51,914 nt of DNA from Pantoea sp. GD03673. GTDB taxonomy: Bacteria; Pseudomonadota; Gammaproteobacteria; Enterobacterales; Enterobacteriaceae. The notes beneath the pieces are model-generated. The model was not told the DNA's origin. It saw only the letters and a program-made list of their open reading frames with translations, and ran no database searches. The position numbers were made by a program, and so were the translations under genes. The stretch covers positions 1-51,914 of the forward strand of contig NZ_JAOCKJ010000014.1 in assembly GCF_029844725.1 (NCBI RefSeq). Direction: 5' to 3'. Each line of letters opens with the position of its first letter. Position 1 is the first letter of the stretch. This document shows, piece after piece, positions 26,641-38,784 of this stretch.

Positions 26641-27987
26641 ATGTTGAGCATAATCTGGAGTTTCTTCGCCTTTATCGTTGCGCTGGGCGTGTTGATTACC
26701 GTTCATGAGTTTGGCCATTTCTGGGTCGCTCGTCGCTGTGGCGTCAAAGTTGAGCGTTTTTCCATCGGGTTTGGTAAGTCGCTCTGGCAGCGTCGCGATC
26801 GCCACGGTACGGAATTTGTCATCGCGCTTATTCCCCTTGGTGGCTACGTTAAAATGCTCGACGAACGCGTCGAAAGCGTGCCAGCCGAGCTGCGTCACCA
26901 GGCTTTCAACAACAAAGCGGTCTGGCAACGCGCCTCTATCATCGCGGCAGGTCCTGTCGCGAACTTCCTTTTTGCCATCTTCGCCTACTGGGTTGTGTTT
27001 ATTCACGGCGTACCCGGTGTACGCCCGGTAATCGGTGAAATTTTAAACGGTTCAGTGGCTTCAGAAGCGCAAATTGCGCCCGGCATGGAACTTAAGGCTG
27101 TTGACGGTATCGAAACGCCTGACTGGGATGCTGTGCGTATGGCGCTGGTGGGTAAAATCGGCGACAGCAGCACCACGCTGACCGTGGCTCGATTTGGCGA
27201 GGACGCGACTCAGCAGAAGCAGCTGGATTTGCGTAACTGGCAGTTTGAGCCTGATAAGCAGGATCCGGTCGTCGCGTTAGGCATTCAGCCTCGCGGTCCG
27301 CAAATTGAGACCACGCTGGCAGAAGTCCAGGCGAATTCGCCAGCCAGTGAAGCCGGTTTGCAAGCAGGCGACAGGATCGTTAAAGTCGATGGTCAGCCAT
27401 TATCGCAGTGGCAGACGTTTGTTACGCAGGTCCGGGACAATCCCGGTAAAAGCATGGCGCTTGAGGTGGATCGCGGCGGTGAATCAATTGCGCTGACGAT
27501 GACGCCAGAAGCGAAAGCGGGCACTACAGCGGGCTTTGCGGGTGTGATTCCGCGCATTGTTCCGCTGCCAGAAGAGTACAAGACGGTAAGGCAGTATGGC
27601 GCGTTTGCGGCTATCGGTGAGGCCAGTGTTAAAACCTGGCAGCTGATGAAGCTTACCGTGTCCATGCTGGGCAAGTTAATAACCGGTGATGTGAAGCTGA
27701 ACAACCTGAGCGGGCCAATTTCGATTGCGCAGGGTGCAGGGTTGTCAGCAGAGTATGGGTTGATTTACTACCTGATGTTCCTGGCGTTGATTAGCGTCAA
27801 CCTGGGCATCATCAACCTGTTCCCTTTACCGGTTTTAGATGGTGGGCACTTGCTCTTCCTGGCGATCGAAAAGATCAAAGGTGGACCGGTGTCCGAGCGA
27901 GTTCAGGACTTTAGTTATCGCATCGGCTCAATTTTGCTGGTGCTGTTAATGGGGCTTGCACTTTTCAATGATTTCTCACGTTTGTAA
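26641..27987 (+). CDS. rseP: Site-2 protease RseP
   Basis: RseP cuts the anti-sigma factor RseA within the inner membrane to release sigma-E, and clears signal-peptide remnants. The 448 residues (E. coli 450) have the zinc motif HEFGHF (His22, Glu23, His26), two periplasmic PDZ domains (about 120-300, with [17 protein letters not shown]) and the third ligand in [11 protein letters not shown]. There are four transmembrane segments. Its operon place before bamA and the sigma-E promoter of degP tie the window to envelope stress control. Confidence 0.97.
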   Translation: MLSIIWSFFAFIVALGVLITVHEFGHFWVARRCGVKVERFSIGFGKSLWQRRDRHGTEFVIALIPLGGYVKMLDERVESVPAELRHQAFNNKAVWQRASIIAAGPVANFLFAIFAYWVVFIHGVPGVRPVIGEILNGSVASEAQIAPGMELKAVDGIETPDWDAVRMALVGKIGDSSTTLTVARFGEDATQQKQLDLRNWQFEPDKQDPVVALGIQPRGPQIETTLAEVQANSPASEAGLQAGDRIVKVDGQPLSQWQTFVTQVRDNPGKSMALEVDRGGESIALTMTPEAKAGTTAGFAGVIPRIVPLPEEYKTVRQYGAFAAIGEASVKTWQLMKLTVSMLGKLITGDVKLNNLSGPISIAQGAGLSAEYGLIYYLMFLALISVNLGIINLFPLPVLDGGHLLFLAIEKIKGGPVSERVQDFSYRIGSILLVLLMGLALFNDFSRL

Positions 27988-28038
27988 CCGCTGGAACGCG
28001 AACATTCGAGGGATGTGTTAGGAAAACGCATAACAACG

Positions 28039-30450
28039 ATGGCGATGAAAAAGTTGCTCATAGCGTCGCTGCTGTTTAGCAGCGCCACCGTTTACGGTGC
28101 AGACGATTTCGTGGTGAAGGATATTCATTTCGAAGGGCTGCAGCGAGTCGCCGTCGGCGCGGCTCTGCTGAGCATGCCAGTACGGGTTGGCGATACGGTG
28201 AATGACGATGATGTCAGAAATACCATTCGCTCGCTGTTCGCTACTGGCAACTTTGAGGATGTTCAGGTCCTGCGAGACGGTACAACGCTGATTGTCCAGG
28301 TCAAAGAACGTCCTACCATTGCCAGCATTACCTTCACCGGTAACAAAGCGGTGAAAGAGGATCAGCTCAAACAAAATCTGGAAGCTTCCGGTGTCCGTGT
28401 CGGCGAAGCGCTGGACCGTACTACCATCTCTTCTATTGAGAAGGGACTTGAAGACTTCTACTACAGCGTAGGTAAATATACCGCTAACGTGAAAGCCGTG
28501 GTCACGCCACTGCCGCGTAACCGTGTTGATCTGAAGCTGGTCTTTACTGAAGGTGTTTCTGCCAAAATTCAGCAGATCAACATCGTCGGTAACAAAGCTT
28601 TCAGCTCCGATGAACTGATTTCCCGCTTCCAGCTGCGCGATGAAGTGCCATGGTGGAACGTGGTTGGCGATCGTAAATATCAGAAGCAGAAACTGGCGGG
28701 TGACCTCGAAACCCTGCGCAGCTTCTATCTGGATCGGGGTTATGCTCGATTCAACATCGATTCCACCCAGGTCAGCCTGACGCCAGATAAAAAAGGCATC
28801 TACATCACGGTGAACATCACCGAAGGTGACCAGTACAAAATTGCGGGCGTGATCGTCAATGGCAGCATGGCTGGCCACTCAGCAGAAATTGAACATCTGA
28901 CCAAAATCCCGTCAGGCGAGCTTTATAACGGCGCCAAAGTGACGAAAATGGAAGATGACATCAAGAAGCTGCTGGGCCGCTATGGCTACGCCTATCCGCG
29001 CGTCGCCACGCAGCCTGAAATCAACGACGCCGATAAAACCGTAAAACTGCATATCAACGTGGATGCGGGTAACCGCTACTACGTGCGTAATGTCCGTTTT
29101 GAAGGGAATGACACGTCAAAAGACTCGGTGCTACGTCGCGAAATGCGTCAGATGGAAGGCGCGTGGCTGGGCAGCGATCTGGTTGAACAGGGCAAAGAGC
29201 GTCTGAACCGCACCGGTTACTTTGAAACCGTTGATGTGGATACGCAGCGTGTGCCAGGTTCATCAGACCAGGTTGACGTGGTCTACAAAGTTAAAGAGCG
29301 TAACACCGGTACCTTTAACTTTGGCGTCGGCTACGGCACAGAAAGTGGCGTGAGCTTCCAGGTTGGGGTAACGCAGGATAACTGGCTGGGCACCGGTAAT
29401 ACCGTGGGCATCAGCGGGACCAAAAACGATTACCAGACCTATGCTGAATTCTCGCTGACTGACCCTTACTTCACCGTTGATGGTGTGAGTCTGGGTGGGC
29501 GTCTGTTCTACAACGACTTTAAAGCGGACAATGCGGACCTTTCTGACTATACCAACAGAAGTTATGGTCTGGATGGCACGCTTGGCTTCCCGGTTAACGA
29601 AAACAACACCCTGCGTGTCGGTCTGGGCTACGTCCATAATGACCTGTCGAACATGCAGCCGCAGGTGGCAATGTGGCGTTATCTGGACTCAGTCGGTAAG
29701 CCGCAGCAGCTTAATGATGAAGGCGACTTCTCAGCAGATGACTTCACCTTTAACTACGGCTGGACTTACAACACGCTGGACCGTGGTTTCTTCCCGACAT
29801 CGGGTAACCGTACCAACCTGAACGGTAAGGTAACGATTCCAGGTTCAGATAACAGCTTCTATAAGGCTACGCTGGATACCCAGCAATATGTGCCGATTAA
29901 CCAGGATCGTACCTGGGTGCTGCTGGGCCGTGGTCGTGTGGGTTATGGCGATGGTCTCGGCGGCAAAGAGATGCCGTTCTACGAGAACTTCTATGCGGGT
30001 GGTTCAAGCACCGTGCGTGGCTTCCAGTCCAACACCATTGGACCGAAAGCGGCCTACTACAACAACAACTCGTCGAACTGCCGAATCGCCGATCCTAATG
30101 GCGTCTGTAAGTCTGACGATGCGGTGGGCGGTAACGCCATGGCGATTGCCAGCCTTGAGCTGATTACGCCAACGCCGTTCCTGAGCGAGAAGTATGCTAA
30201 CTCGGTGCGTACCTCGGTGTTTGTCGATGCCGGTACTGCGTGGGATACCCATTGGGAAAATACCGCTGAAACACGTGCTGCGGGCATTCCTGACTACAGC
30301 GATCCAAACAATATCCGCGTATCCAGCGGTGTTGCGCTGCAGTGGATGTCACCACTTGGCCCGCTGGTGTTCTCGTACGCCCAGCCGGTCAAGAAAGTTG
30401 ATGGAGATAAGTCAGAGCAGTTCCAGTTTAACATTGGTAAAACCTGGTAA
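28039..30450 (+). CDS. bamA: Outer-membrane protein assembly factor BamA
   Basis: BamA is the core of the Bam complex that folds beta-barrel proteins into the outer membrane. The 803-residue precursor (E. coli 810) starts [21 protein letters not shown], a clear signal peptide. Five POTRA domains (about 22-420) precede a 16-strand barrel with the conserved STVRGFQSN loop motif and a C-terminal aromatic residue (FNIGKTW). The ATG at 28039 matches the family; a start eight codons earlier is in frame but disfavoured. A 51-base spacer follows rseP. Confidence 0.98.
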   Translation: MAMKKLLIASLLFSSATVYGADDFVVKDIHFEGLQRVAVGAALLSMPVRVGDTVNDDDVRNTIRSLFATGNFEDVQVLRDGTTLIVQVKERPTIASITFTGNKAVKEDQLKQNLEASGVRVGEALDRTTISSIEKGLEDFYYSVGKYTANVKAVVTPLPRNRVDLKLVFTEGVSAKIQQINIVGNKAFSSDELISRFQLRDEVPWWNVVGDRKYQKQKLAGDLETLRSFYLDRGYARFNIDSTQVSLTPDKKGIYITVNITEGDQYKIAGVIVNGSMAGHSAEIEHLTKIPSGELYNGAKVTKMEDDIKKLLGRYGYAYPRVATQPEINDADKTVKLHINVDAGNRYYVRNVRFEGNDTSKDSVLRREMRQMEGAWLGSDLVEQGKERLNRTGYFETVDVDTQRVPGSSDQVDVVYKVKERNTGTFNFGVGYGTESGVSFQVGVTQDNWLGTGNTVGISGTKNDYQTYAEFSLTDPYFTVDGVSLGGRLFYNDFKADNADLSDYTNRSYGLDGTLGFPVNENNTLRVGLGYVHNDLSNMQPQVAMWRYLDSVGKPQQLNDEGDFSADDFTFNYGWTYNTLDRGFFPTSGNRTNLNGKVTIPGSDNSFYKATLDTQQYVPINQDRTWVLLGRGRVGYGDGLGGKEMPFYENFYAGGSSTVRGFQSNTIGPKAAYYNNNSSNCRIADPNGVCKSDDAVGGNAMAIASLELITPTPFLSEKYANSVRTSVFVDAGTAWDTHWENTAETRAAGIPDYSDPNNIRVSSGVALQWMSPLGPLVFSYAQPVKKVDGDKSEQFQFNIGKTW

Positions 30451-30486
30451 TGTTCTGAGCAGGGATGCATAGCTGAAGTATTGCTG

Positions 30487-30512
30487 CCGGACAGCACCTG
30501 TTGCTGTTCCGG
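30487..30512 (+). other. Hairpin in the bamA-skp spacer
   Basis: CCGGACAGCA pairs with TGCTGTTCCGG around CCTGT with one bulged base. No T-run follows. It may stabilise the bamA mRNA end or modulate skp expression. Confidence 0.5.
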
Positions 30513-30560
30513 GGCAAACACTGTGTCGCTGACACAAACGTTGATGGTAAGGAGTTTATA

Positions 30561-31058
30561 GTGAAAAAGTTGTTGTGTGCCGCAGGTCTGGGTCTTGCTT
30601 TAGCGGTCTCCGCTGGTGTTCAGGCTGCTGACAAAATTGCAGTGGTAAACGTGTCCAGCATTTTCCAACAGTTACCGCAACGTGCGACTGTTGCTAAACA
30701 GCTGGAAAACGAGTTCAAAGGCCGTGCAACTGAATTGCAGAGCCAGGAACGCGATCTGCAGACCAAAATGCAGCGTCTGCAGCGTGACGGTTCTACCATG
30801 AAGGCCAGCGAACGCAGCCGTATGGAAAAAGATGTCATGTCTCAGCGTGAAGCTTTCTCTTCAAAAGCGCAGGCGTTTGAGCAGGATAATCGCCGTCGTC
30901 AGATGGAAGAGCGTAACAAGCTGCTGAGCCGTATTCAGGATGCCGTGAAGAAAGTCGCTGACAGCGATGGTTACGACGTCGTGATCGACGCTAACGCGGT
31001 GGCTTATGCATCAAACGCAAAAGACATCACTGCTGACGTGCTGAAACAGGTTAAATAA
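30561..31058 (+). CDS. skp: Periplasmic chaperone Skp
   Basis: Skp is a jellyfish-shaped trimeric chaperone that holds unfolded outer-membrane proteins for BamA. The 165 residues start at GTG 30561 with AAGGAG upstream; E. coli skp also starts with GTG. There is a signal peptide (VSAGVQA-A). The mature protein has the core strands [14 protein letters not shown] and ending [23 protein letters not shown] around long charged coiled-coil arms (about 45-125). It follows bamA and lies three bases before lpxD. Confidence 0.97.
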   Translation: MKKLLCAAGLGLALAVSAGVQAADKIAVVNVSSIFQQLPQRATVAKQLENEFKGRATELQSQERDLQTKMQRLQRDGSTMKASERSRMEKDVMSQREAFSSKAQAFEQDNRRRQMEERNKLLSRIQDAVKKVADSDGYDVVIDANAVAYASNAKDITADVLKQVK

Positions 31059-31061
31059 TTC

Positions 31062-32087
31062 ATGTCATCTATTCGACTGGCTGATTTAGCCCAGCAGTTG
31101 GATGCAGAATTGCACGGAGATGGCGATATCGTCATCTCCGGCATTGCTTCTATGCAATCCGCCACAACTGGCCAAATCACTTTTCTTGCAAACAGCCGTT
31201 ACCGCGAGCAACTCGCCCTGATAAAGGCCTCAGCCGTGGTGCTGACGGAAGCGGATCTGGAATGGTGCAAGACGGCAGCACTGGTAGTGAAAAATCCCTA
31301 CCTGACCTATGCACGTATGGCACAAATACTCGATACCACGCCACAGCCGGCGCAGAATATCGCCCCCAGTGCGGTCATCGATCCCTCAGCCCGACTTGGC
31401 AATAACGTTGCCATTGGTGCCAATGCGGTGATCGAGGCGGACGTTGAGCTGGGTGATAACGTGGTCATTGGTGCGGGATGCTTTGTGGGTAAAAAAACCC
31501 GTATCGGCAGCGGAACCCGTCTCTGGGCCAACGTCTCTGTTTATCACGAGATTGAAATCGGCCAGGATTGTCTGATTCAGTCAGGGACCGTGATCGGTTC
31601 TGATGGTTTCGGCTATGCCAACGATCGCGGTAACTGGGTGAAAATCCCGCAGTTAGGCGCGGTAATTATCGGCGATCGCGTTGAAATAGGTGCCTGCACC
31701 ACCATCGATCGCGGTGCGCTTGATAACACTCTGATCGGCAATGGTGTTATCATAGACAACCAGTGCCAGATCGCTCACAACGTAGTTATTGGTGACAATA
31801 CTGCGGTTGCAGGCGGTGTGATCATGGCGGGTAGTTTGAAAATTGGGCGTTACTGTATGATTGGCGGTGCCAGCGTCATTAACGGCCATATGGAAATCTG
31901 TGACAAAGTAACGGTGACCGGTATGGGTATGGTCATGCGTCCTATCACAGAGCCTGGTGTCTATTCGTCAGGCATTCCGCTGCAACCCAACAAAACCTGG
32001 CGCAAAACTGCAGCGCTGGTGATGAACATCGATGACATGAGCAAACGCTTAAAAGCCATCGAGCGCAAGGTCGGCAAAGACGACTAA
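31062..32087 (+). CDS. lpxD: UDP-3-O-(3-hydroxymyristoyl)glucosamine N-acyltransferase
   Basis: LpxD adds the N-linked acyl chain in the third step of lipid A synthesis. The 341 residues equal E. coli LpxD. The N-terminal uridine-binding domain (to about 100) leads to hexapeptide repeats of a left-handed beta-helix ([36 protein letters not shown] with the catalytic His near 239), and a C-terminal helix. The ATG at 31062 is three bases after the skp stop. Confidence 0.97.
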   Translation: MSSIRLADLAQQLDAELHGDGDIVISGIASMQSATTGQITFLANSRYREQLALIKASAVVLTEADLEWCKTAALVVKNPYLTYARMAQILDTTPQPAQNIAPSAVIDPSARLGNNVAIGANAVIEADVELGDNVVIGAGCFVGKKTRIGSGTRLWANVSVYHEIEIGQDCLIQSGTVIGSDGFGYANDRGNWVKIPQLGAVIIGDRVEIGACTTIDRGALDNTLIGNGVIIDNQCQIAHNVVIGDNTAVAGGVIMAGSLKIGRYCMIGGASVINGHMEICDKVTVTGMGMVMRPITEPGVYSSGIPLQPNKTWRKTAALVMNIDDMSKRLKAIERKVGKDD

Positions 32088-32162
32088 CCGCCATCCCAAA
32101 ACTGACCGGCTTTCATAATAAAAATGTTAAGCAGGGAAGCCCGGCGCCACAGAACCTATTTG

Positions 32163-32198
32163 CGGCCTGCGGAAGATCATTTTGATCTGTGCAGGCCG
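32163..32198 (+). other. Strong hairpin in the lpxD-fabZ spacer
   Basis: CGGCCTGC (32163-32170) pairs perfectly with GCAGGCCG (32191-32198), and inside it AGATCA pairs with TGATCT around TTT. The whole 36 bases form a long, nearly uninterrupted stem. No T-run follows, so the operon can continue. The lpxD-fabZ gap of 152 bases holds no gene. Confidence 0.6.
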
Positions 32199-32239
32199 TG
32201 TTATTGATGTCATCAGATTTTTAGGACAGGAAGAGTATT

Positions 32240-32695
32240 TTGACTACTGAAACTCATACTCTGAAAATTGAAGAGATTTTAGAGCTGCTGCCGCACCGCT
32301 ATCCGTTTCTGCTGGTAGACCGTGTGCTGGAATTTGAAGAGCACAAATACCTGCGTGCAGTGAAGAACGTTTCTGTTAATGAACCGTTTTTCCAGGGGCA
32401 TTTCCCTGGTAAACCGATTTTTCCTGGCGTTCTGATCCTGGAAGCGATGGCGCAGGCCACCGGCATTCTGGCGTTTAAAAGCGTAGGTAAACTGGAACCA
32501 GGTGAACTCTATTACTTTGCCGGTATCGACAGTGCCCGTTTCAAGCGCCCTGTGGTACCAGGTGACCAAATGATCATGGAAGTCACTTTCGAGAAAACCC
32601 GCCGTGGTCTGACCCGCTTTAAAGGCGTGGCGACCGTTGACGGTAAAATCGTCTGTGAAGCGACCATGATGTGTGCCCGCAGCCGGGAGGCATAA
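32240..32695 (+). CDS. fabZ: (3R)-hydroxymyristoyl-ACP dehydratase
   Basis: FabZ dehydrates 3-hydroxyacyl-ACP in fatty-acid elongation and competes with LpxA for hydroxymyristoyl-ACP. The 151 residues match E. coli FabZ. The hot-dog fold carries the catalytic His and Glu in [22 protein letters not shown]. The start is TTG at 32240 with AGGA..GAG upstream, as in E. coli. lpxA follows after three bases, which ties the balance between phospholipid and lipid A synthesis to one transcript. Confidence 0.97.
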   Translation: MTTETHTLKIEEILELLPHRYPFLLVDRVLEFEEHKYLRAVKNVSVNEPFFQGHFPGKPIFPGVLILEAMAQATGILAFKSVGKLEPGELYYFAGIDSARFKRPVVPGDQMIMEVTFEKTRRGLTRFKGVATVDGKIVCEATMMCARSREA

Positions 32696-32698
32696 TTC

Positions 32699-33487
32699 GT
32701 GATTGATCCAACCGCCACTATCCATCCCAGTTCTGTCATCGAAGAGGGCGCTATCATTGGCGCCCGCGTTCACATTGGCCCGTTTTGCTTTATTGGCGCG
32801 AATGTTGAAATCGGCGAAGGAACGGTACTGAAGTCACACGTTGTGGTGAACGGCCACACACGTATCGGTAAAGATAATCAGATCTATCAGTTCGCCTCAA
32901 TTGGTGAAGTGAATCAGGATCTGAAATATGCCGGTGAGCCAACACGGGTTGAGATCGGCGATCGCAACCGTATCCGTGAAAGCGTGACGATTCATCGCGG
33001 CACCACTCAGGGTGGCCATGTCACCACGGTGGGAAGCGATAATCTGCTGATGGTGAATGTCCACATTGCGCATGACTGCGTAATTGGCAACCGCTGTATC
33101 TTCGCTAACAACGCCACCCTGGGTGGTCACGTGACGGTCGATGATTTCGCTATCATTGGCGGAATGACAGCGGTGCATCAGTGGTGCATCATCGGTGCTC
33201 ATGTGATGGTGGGTGGTTGTTCCGGCGTGGCGCAGGATGTGCCGCCTTACGTTATTGCGCAGGGCAACCACGCGACACCGTTCGGGATCAACATCGAAGG
33301 TCTTAAGCGTCGTGGCTTCAGCAAAGAGTCGTTGCATGCGATTCGCAACGCCTACAAGTTGCTCTATCGCAGCGGCAGAACGCTGGAAGAAGTCAAGCCG
33401 GAGATTGAAGCCATCGCACAGCAGCACAGCGAAGTGCAGCCGTTCTACGACTTCTTCACCCGTTCAACCCGTGGATTAATTCGTTAA
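32699..33487 (+). CDS. lpxA: UDP-N-acetylglucosamine O-acyltransferase
   Basis: LpxA carries out the first step of lipid A synthesis, putting a hydroxyacyl chain on UDP-GlcNAc. The 262 residues equal E. coli LpxA, from a GTG start at 32699. Left-handed beta-helix repeats fill the N-terminal two thirds, with the catalytic His125 in [11 protein letters not shown], and a C-terminal helical domain ([25 protein letters not shown]) follows. The GGAG in the fabZ end serves as ribosome site. Confidence 0.98.
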   Translation: MIDPTATIHPSSVIEEGAIIGARVHIGPFCFIGANVEIGEGTVLKSHVVVNGHTRIGKDNQIYQFASIGEVNQDLKYAGEPTRVEIGDRNRIRESVTIHRGTTQGGHVTTVGSDNLLMVNVHIAHDCVIGNRCIFANNATLGGHVTVDDFAIIGGMTAVHQWCIIGAHVMVGGCSGVAQDVPPYVIAQGNHATPFGINIEGLKRRGFSKESLHAIRNAYKLLYRSGRTLEEVKPEIEAIAQQHSEVQPFYDFFTRSTRGLIR

Positions 33488-33490
33488 TCC

Positions 33491-34639
33491 ATGTCAGCGC
33501 GTCCTTTAACGATTGCCCTGGTCGCCGGAGAAACCTCCGGCGATATTCTTGGTGCAGGTCTGATTCGTGCCCTGAAAGCCCGCCATCCTGATGCACGCTT
33601 TGTCGGCGTGGCGGGGCCATTAATGCAGGAAGAAGGGTGTGAAGCCTGGTATGAGATGGAAGAGCTGGCGGTCATGGGCATTGTCGAGGTGCTGGGTCGC
33701 CTGCGACGTCTGCTGACAATCCGCCGCGACCTTACCCGTCGGTTTACCGAACTCAGGCCCGATGTTTTTGTCGGCATTGATGCGCCCGATTTTAACATCA
33801 CGCTGGAAGGCAATCTCAAACGCACAGGCATTCGTACGATCCACTACGTCAGCCCCTCTGTGTGGGCATGGCGGCAAAAGCGCGTCTTTAAGATAGGTCG
33901 TAACACCAATCTGGTGCTGGCGTTCCTGCCCTTTGAAAAAGCGTTCTACGATCGCTATAACGTTCCCTGCCGCTTTATCGGCCACACGATGGCAGATGCC
34001 ATGCCACTGCAACCCGATAAACGGGCTGCGCGGCGTCATCTCGGCATTGCGGATGATGCGCTCTGTCTGGCCCTGCTGCCCGGCAGTCGTGGCGCGGAAG
34101 TGGAGATGCTCAGCGCAGATTTCCTGAAAACAGCCCGGTTACTGCGTCGTCACTATCCAGCGCTGGAAATCGTGGTGCCGCTGGTTAACCCCCGTCGCCG
34201 CGAACAGTTTGAGAAGATTAAGGCCGATGTCGCCCCTGAACTGCCGATGCATCTGCTGGATGGTCAGGGACGCGAAGCGATGATTGCGAGCGATGCCGCA
34301 CTCCTGGCGTCAGGCACTGCCGCGCTGGAGTGCATGCTGGCAAAATGTCCGATGGTTGTCGGTTATCGCATGAAGCCAGCCACTTTCTGGCTGGCAAAAC
34401 GGCTGGTGAAAACCCCTTACGTATCGCTGCCAAACCTGCTGGCAGGGCGTGAGCTGGTCAAAGAGTTACTGCAGGATGAGTGTCAGCCTGACGTCCTGGC
34501 CGCAGCATTAGATCCGCTACTGCATACCGGGCCTGAGCGCGACACACTGCTGCAGACGTTTCACGAATTACATCAACAGATCCGCTGGAACGCCGATGAA
34601 CAGGCGGCGGATGCGGTACTGGAGCTGGTGAATGCCTGA
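33491..34639 (+). CDS. lpxB: Lipid A disaccharide synthase
   Basis: LpxB joins UDP-diacylglucosamine and lipid X into the lipid A disaccharide; it is a peripheral GT-B-type glycosyltransferase (family GT19). The 382 residues match E. coli. Seen are the N-terminal [45 protein letters not shown] segment and the nucleotide-binding [13 protein letters not shown]. It lies three bases after lpxA and its last eight bases overlap the rnhB start. Confidence 0.97.
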   Translation: MSARPLTIALVAGETSGDILGAGLIRALKARHPDARFVGVAGPLMQEEGCEAWYEMEELAVMGIVEVLGRLRRLLTIRRDLTRRFTELRPDVFVGIDAPDFNITLEGNLKRTGIRTIHYVSPSVWAWRQKRVFKIGRNTNLVLAFLPFEKAFYDRYNVPCRFIGHTMADAMPLQPDKRAARRHLGIADDALCLALLPGSRGAEVEMLSADFLKTARLLRRHYPALEIVVPLVNPRRREQFEKIKADVAPELPMHLLDGQGREAMIASDAALLASGTAALECMLAKCPMVVGYRMKPATFWLAKRLVKTPYVSLPNLLAGRELVKELLQDECQPDVLAAALDPLLHTGPERDTLLQTFHELHQQIRWNADEQAADAVLELVNA

Positions 34640-35258
34640 TTTTATCTATCCTGTCGCCAGACTGATTGCCGGTGTGGACGAAGTCGGGCGCGGTCCGCTG
34701 GTCGGCGCGGTCGTCACAGCCGCAGTCATTCTCGACCCGGCCAACCCGATTGCCGGCCTGGCTGACTCGAAGAAACTGTCGGAAAAGCGCCGCCTGGCGT
34801 TGTATGACGAAATCAAAGAGAAGGCACTGGCCTGGAATCTGGGACGCGCAGAGCCGGAAGAGATCGATCAGCTCAACATTCTGCATGCCACCATGCTGGC
34901 GATGCAGCGCGCCGTTGCGGGCCTGAGCATTCAGCCCGACTACGTGCTGATTGATGGTAACCGTTGCCCGGCATTGCCTGTGCCTTCGCAGGCGGTGGTG
35001 AAAGGGGATAGCCTGGTGGCTGAAATCAGTGCGGCATCAATCATCGCCAAAGTGTCGCGGGATCGTGAGATGGCCGAGCTGGATCTGCTGTTCCCTGAGT
35101 ATGGTTTTGCGCAGCACAAAGGGTATCCGACGGCGCTGCACATGGAAAAACTGACGCAGTATGGCGTTACGCCGCACCACCGTCGCAGTTTTGCGCCCGT
35201 TCGTAACGCGCTGCTCGATGCTGAAGTACTGGCTGCACGCCAGACCCTTACGCTTTAA
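34632..35258 (+). CDS. rnhB: Ribonuclease HII
   Basis: RNase HII cuts RNA at ribonucleotides in DNA duplexes for excision repair. The 208 residues (E. coli 198) show the DEDD-type active site: Asp and Glu in [13 protein letters not shown], Asp in VLIDGNRC and in KVSRDREM. The C-terminal extension of about ten residues is lineage-specific. The ATG at 34632 lies within the end of lpxB, indicating translational coupling. Confidence 0.97.
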   Translation: MPDFIYPVARLIAGVDEVGRGPLVGAVVTAAVILDPANPIAGLADSKKLSEKRRLALYDEIKEKALAWNLGRAEPEEIDQLNILHATMLAMQRAVAGLSIQPDYVLIDGNRCPALPVPSQAVVKGDSLVAEISAASIIAKVSRDREMAELDLLFPEYGFAQHKGYPTALHMEKLTQYGVTPHHRRSFAPVRNALLDAEVLAARQTLTL

Positions 35259-35289
35259 TAGCCTGACGCTGTTTTAACCGGAAACTGAT

Positions 35290-38200
35290 ATGGCTGAACC
35301 CCGTTTTATACATCTGCGTGTCCACAGTGACTATTCAATGGTTGATGGTCTGGCGAAAACCGGGCCACTGATTAAGAAGGCGGCTGCGCTCGGCATGCCC
35401 GCGATCGCGATTACCGACTTCACTAACCTGTGCGGCCTGGTGAAATTCTACGGGGGTGCGCACGGCGCAGGGATAAAACCGGTTATTGGCGCCGACTTCA
35501 ACGTGGTCAGTGAGCTGATGGGGGATGAACTCACGCAGCTGACCGTGCTGGCTGCGAACAATACCGGCTATCAGAACCTTACGCTGCTGATTTCCCGCGC
35601 GTATCAGCGTGGTTATGGCGTGGACGGACCGGTCATCGATCGCGACTGGCTGATTGAGTTACAGGAAGGCTTAATTCTGCTGTCGGGCGGACGGCGTGGC
35701 GATGTGGGTCGCAGCCTGCTGCGGGGCAACAATGCCCTGGTTTCCCAGTGTCTGTCGTTTTACCAGCAGCATTTCCCCGACCGCTACTACCTTGAGCTGA
35801 TTCGCACCAGTCGTCAGGACGAAGAGAGCTATCTCCATGCGGCCGTTGAACTGGCCATTGCCGAAGGAATCCCGGTCGTCGCCACCAATGAAGTCTGCTT
35901 TATCAACGCAGAAGACTTTGACGCGCACGAAATTCGCGTGGCCATTCATGACGGCTATACGCTGGATGATCCTAAACGTCCGCGCAACTACAGTTCTCAG
36001 CAATATATGCGCAGCGAAGAGGAGATGTGCGAGCTGTTCTCGGACATCCCGGAAGCGCTGGAAAACAGCGTAGAGATTGCTAAGCGTTGTAACGTCACGG
36101 TCCGGCTGGGCGAGTACTTCCTGCCGCAGTTCCCGACCGGTGATATGACCACCGAAGATTATCTGGTGGTGAAATCCCGTGAGGGGCTGGAAGAGCGTCT
36201 GGTGTTCCTGTTCCCGGATGAAGCCGTTCGACTCGAAAAACGCCCGGAATATGACGAGCGTCTGGAAATTGAACTTAACGTCATCAACCAGATGGGCTTC
36301 CCCGGCTACTTCCTGATCGTCATGGAGTTTATCCAGTGGTCCAAGGATAACGGCGTGCCGGTGGGTCCGGGTCGTGGTTCCGGTGCGGGTTCGCTGGTGG
36401 CTTATGCGCTGAAAATCACGGATATCGATCCGCTGGAGTTCGACCTGCTGTTCGAACGCTTCCTGAACCCGGAACGTGTCTCCATGCCCGACTTCGATGT
36501 CGATTTTTGCATGGAGAAACGCGATCAGGTGATTGAACACGTCGCCGACATGTACGGACGTGAAGCGGTCTCCCAGATTATTACCTTTGGTACAATGGCG
36601 GCAAAAGCGGTTATCCGCGATGTGGGCCGCGTGCTGGGTCATCCTTACGGCTTTGTTGACCGGATTTCAAAACTGATCCCGCCCGATCCCGGCATGACGC
36701 TGGAAAAAGCCTTTATTGCTGAACCGCAGCTTCCTGCAATGTATGACGCAGACGAAGAGGTCAAAGCGCTGATCGACATGGCGCGCAAGCTGGAAGGCGT
36801 TACGCGTAACGCCGGTAAACATGCGGGTGGTGTGGTCATCGCGCCAACGAAAATTACCGATTTTGCGCCGCTCTACTGCGATGAGCACGGCCAGTTCCCG
36901 GTCACCCAGTTCGATAAAAATGATGTGGAATATGCCGGTCTGGTGAAGTTCGACTTCCTGGGCCTGCGTACGCTGACCATCATCGACTGGGCGCTGAAGA
37001 TGATCAATCCGCGCCGGGAAAAGCAGGGACTGGAGCCGATCGATATCGCCGCTATCCCGCTGGATGATAAGAAAAGCTTCGACATGCTGCAGCGTTCGGA
37101 AACCACAGCGGTATTCCAGCTTGAATCGCGCGGCATGAAAGATCTGATTAAGCGTCTGAAGCCCGACTGCTTCGAAGATATGATCGCACTGGTGGCGCTG
37201 TTCCGTCCGGGCCCACTGCAGTCCGGCATGGTAGACAACTTCATCGACCGTAAGCATGGCCGGGAGGCGATCTCCTATCCCGACATCCAGTGGCAGCATG
37301 AAAGCCTGAAACCGGTGCTGGAGCCAACCTACGGCATCATCCTCTATCAGGAACAGGTGATGCAGATAGCCCAGGTACTCTCTGGCTATACGCTGGGCGG
37401 GGCAGATATGCTGCGCCGCGCCATGGGTAAAAAGAAACCCGAAGAGATGGCCAAGCAGCGTTCCGTCTTCCGCGACGGTGCCGAAAGCATGGGTATCGAC
37501 GGCGAACTGTCGATGAAGATCTTCGATCTGGTCGAAAAGTTTGCGGGCTATGGCTTTAACAAGTCACACTCTGCCGCTTACGCACTGGTCTCCTATCAGA
37601 CGCTGTGGCTCAAGGCGCACTATCCGGCAGAGTTTATGGCGGCGGTGATGACCGCCGATATGGATAACACCGAGAAAGTGGTCGGCCTGGTCGATGAATG
37701 CTGGCGAATGGGGCTGAAGGTCCTGCCGCCCGACATTAACTCCGGTCTCTATCCCTTCCACGTTAACGAAGCGGGCGAGATCGTGTACGGCATTGGCGCG
37801 ATCAAAGGCGTGGGTGAAGGCCCGATTGAAGCGATCATCGATGCCCGTAACGAAGGCGGCTATTTCCGCGAACTGTTTGATCTCTGTGCCCGGACTGATA
37901 CCAAAAAGATCAACCGCCGGGTGATGGAGAAACTGATCATGTCCGGGGCCTTTGATCGCCTTGGACCGCATCGTGCCGCGCTGATGAGTGCACTCAGTGA
38001 TGCGCTAAAAGCGGCCGATCAGCATGCGAAAGCGGAAGCGATTGGCCAGGCGGATATGTTTGGCGTGCTGGCGGAAGAGCCAGAGCAGGTTGAGAAATCG
38101 TACGCCAGCGTCACACCGTGGCCTGAGCAGGTGCAGCTGGATGGCGAGCGGGAAACGCTGGGCTTATACCTGACCGGCCACCCGATTAATCAGTATCTGA

Positions 38201-38772
38201 AAGAAATCGAGCGTTATGTTGGCGGGGTGCGGCTGAAAGACATGCATCCTACCGATCGGGGTAAAATTACCGTTGCGGCCGGTCTGGTGATCGCCGCTCG
38301 GGTAATGGTCACCAAACGCGGCAACCGAATTGGTATCTGTACTCTGGACGATCGTTCCGGTCGTCTTGAGGTGATGTTATTTACCGATGCGTTAGATAAA
38401 TACCAGCAGTTGCTGGAGAAAGACCGAATCCTGATCGTCAGTGGACAGGTCAGCTTTGATGACTTCAGTGGCGGGCTTAAAATGACCGCACGTGAAGTCA
38501 TGGACATCGACGAAGCTCGCGAAAAATACGCGCGCGGACTTGCTATCTCGCTGACGGACAGGCAAATTGATGACCAGCTATTAAACCGACTCCGTCAGTC
38601 CCTGGAACCCCATCGATCAGGGACTATTCCGGTGCATCTCTACTATCAGAGAGCCGACGCGCGAGCGAAGCTGCGCTTTGGTGCAGCGTGGCGAATTTCG
38701 CCCAGCGATCGTTTACTTAACGATCTGCGCTCGTTAATTGGATCGGAGCAGGTGGAACTGGAGTTTGACTAG
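35290..38772 (+). CDS. dnaE: DNA polymerase III alpha subunit
   Basis: DnaE is the replicative polymerase of the chromosome. The 1160 residues equal E. coli. Domains in order: PHP (about 1-270, [20 protein letters not shown]), palm with the catalytic triad in [14 protein letters not shown] (Asp401, Asp403) and [10 protein letters not shown] (Asp555), fingers, helix-hairpin-helix, OB fold and C-terminal tau-binding domain. The [16 protein letters not shown] palm motif is intact. It follows rnhB by 31 bases and precedes accA by 12, in the E. coli order. Confidence 0.99.
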   Translation: MAEPRFIHLRVHSDYSMVDGLAKTGPLIKKAAALGMPAIAITDFTNLCGLVKFYGGAHGAGIKPVIGADFNVVSELMGDELTQLTVLAANNTGYQNLTLLISRAYQRGYGVDGPVIDRDWLIELQEGLILLSGGRRGDVGRSLLRGNNALVSQCLSFYQQHFPDRYYLELIRTSRQDEESYLHAAVELAIAEGIPVVATNEVCFINAEDFDAHEIRVAIHDGYTLDDPKRPRNYSSQQYMRSEEEMCELFSDIPEALENSVEIAKRCNVTVRLGEYFLPQFPTGDMTTEDYLVVKSREGLEERLVFLFPDEAVRLEKRPEYDERLEIELNVINQMGFPGYFLIVMEFIQWSKDNGVPVGPGRGSGAGSLVAYALKITDIDPLEFDLLFERFLNPERVSMPDFDVDFCMEKRDQVIEHVADMYGREAVSQIITFGTMAAKAVIRDVGRVLGHPYGFVDRISKLIPPDPGMTLEKAFIAEPQLPAMYDADEEVKALIDMARKLEGVTRNAGKHAGGVVIAPTKITDFAPLYCDEHGQFPVTQFDKNDVEYAGLVKFDFLGLRTLTIIDWALKMINPRREKQGLEPIDIAAIPLDDKKSFDMLQRSETTAVFQLESRGMKDLIKRLKPDCFEDMIALVALFRPGPLQSGMVDNFIDRKHGREAISYPDIQWQHESLKPVLEPTYGIILYQEQVMQIAQVLSGYTLGGADMLRRAMGKKKPEEMAKQRSVFRDGAESMGIDGELSMKIFDLVEKFAGYGFNKSHSAAYALVSYQTLWLKAHYPAEFMAAVMTADMDNTEKVVGLVDECWRMGLKVLPPDINSGLYPFHVNEAGEIVYGIGAIKGVGEGPIEAIIDARNEGGYFRELFDLCARTDTKKINRRVMEKLIMSGAFDRLGPHRAALMSALSDALKAADQHAKAEAIGQADMFGVLAEEPEQVEKSYASVTPWPEQVQLDGERETLGLYLTGHPINQYLKEIERYVGGVRLKDMHPTDRGKITVAAGLVIAARVMVTKRGNRIGICTLDDRSGRLEVMLFTDALDKYQQLLEKDRILIVSGQVSFDDFSGGLKMTAREVMDIDEAREKYARGLAISLTDRQIDDQLLNRLRQSLEPHRSGTIPVHLYYQRADARAKLRFGAAWRISPSDRLLNDLRSLIGSEQVELEFD

Positions 38773-38784
38773 AACAGGAACATT

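Noticed and set aside
28018..28878. 286-codon open frame opposite bamA
   Set aside because: Antisense shadow of the POTRA-coding part of bamA, with no independent support.
35671..36642. 323-codon open frame on the minus strand inside dnaE
   Set aside because: It is an antisense shadow of a highly conserved gene; its protein has no recognisable motif and the codon phase mirrors dnaE.
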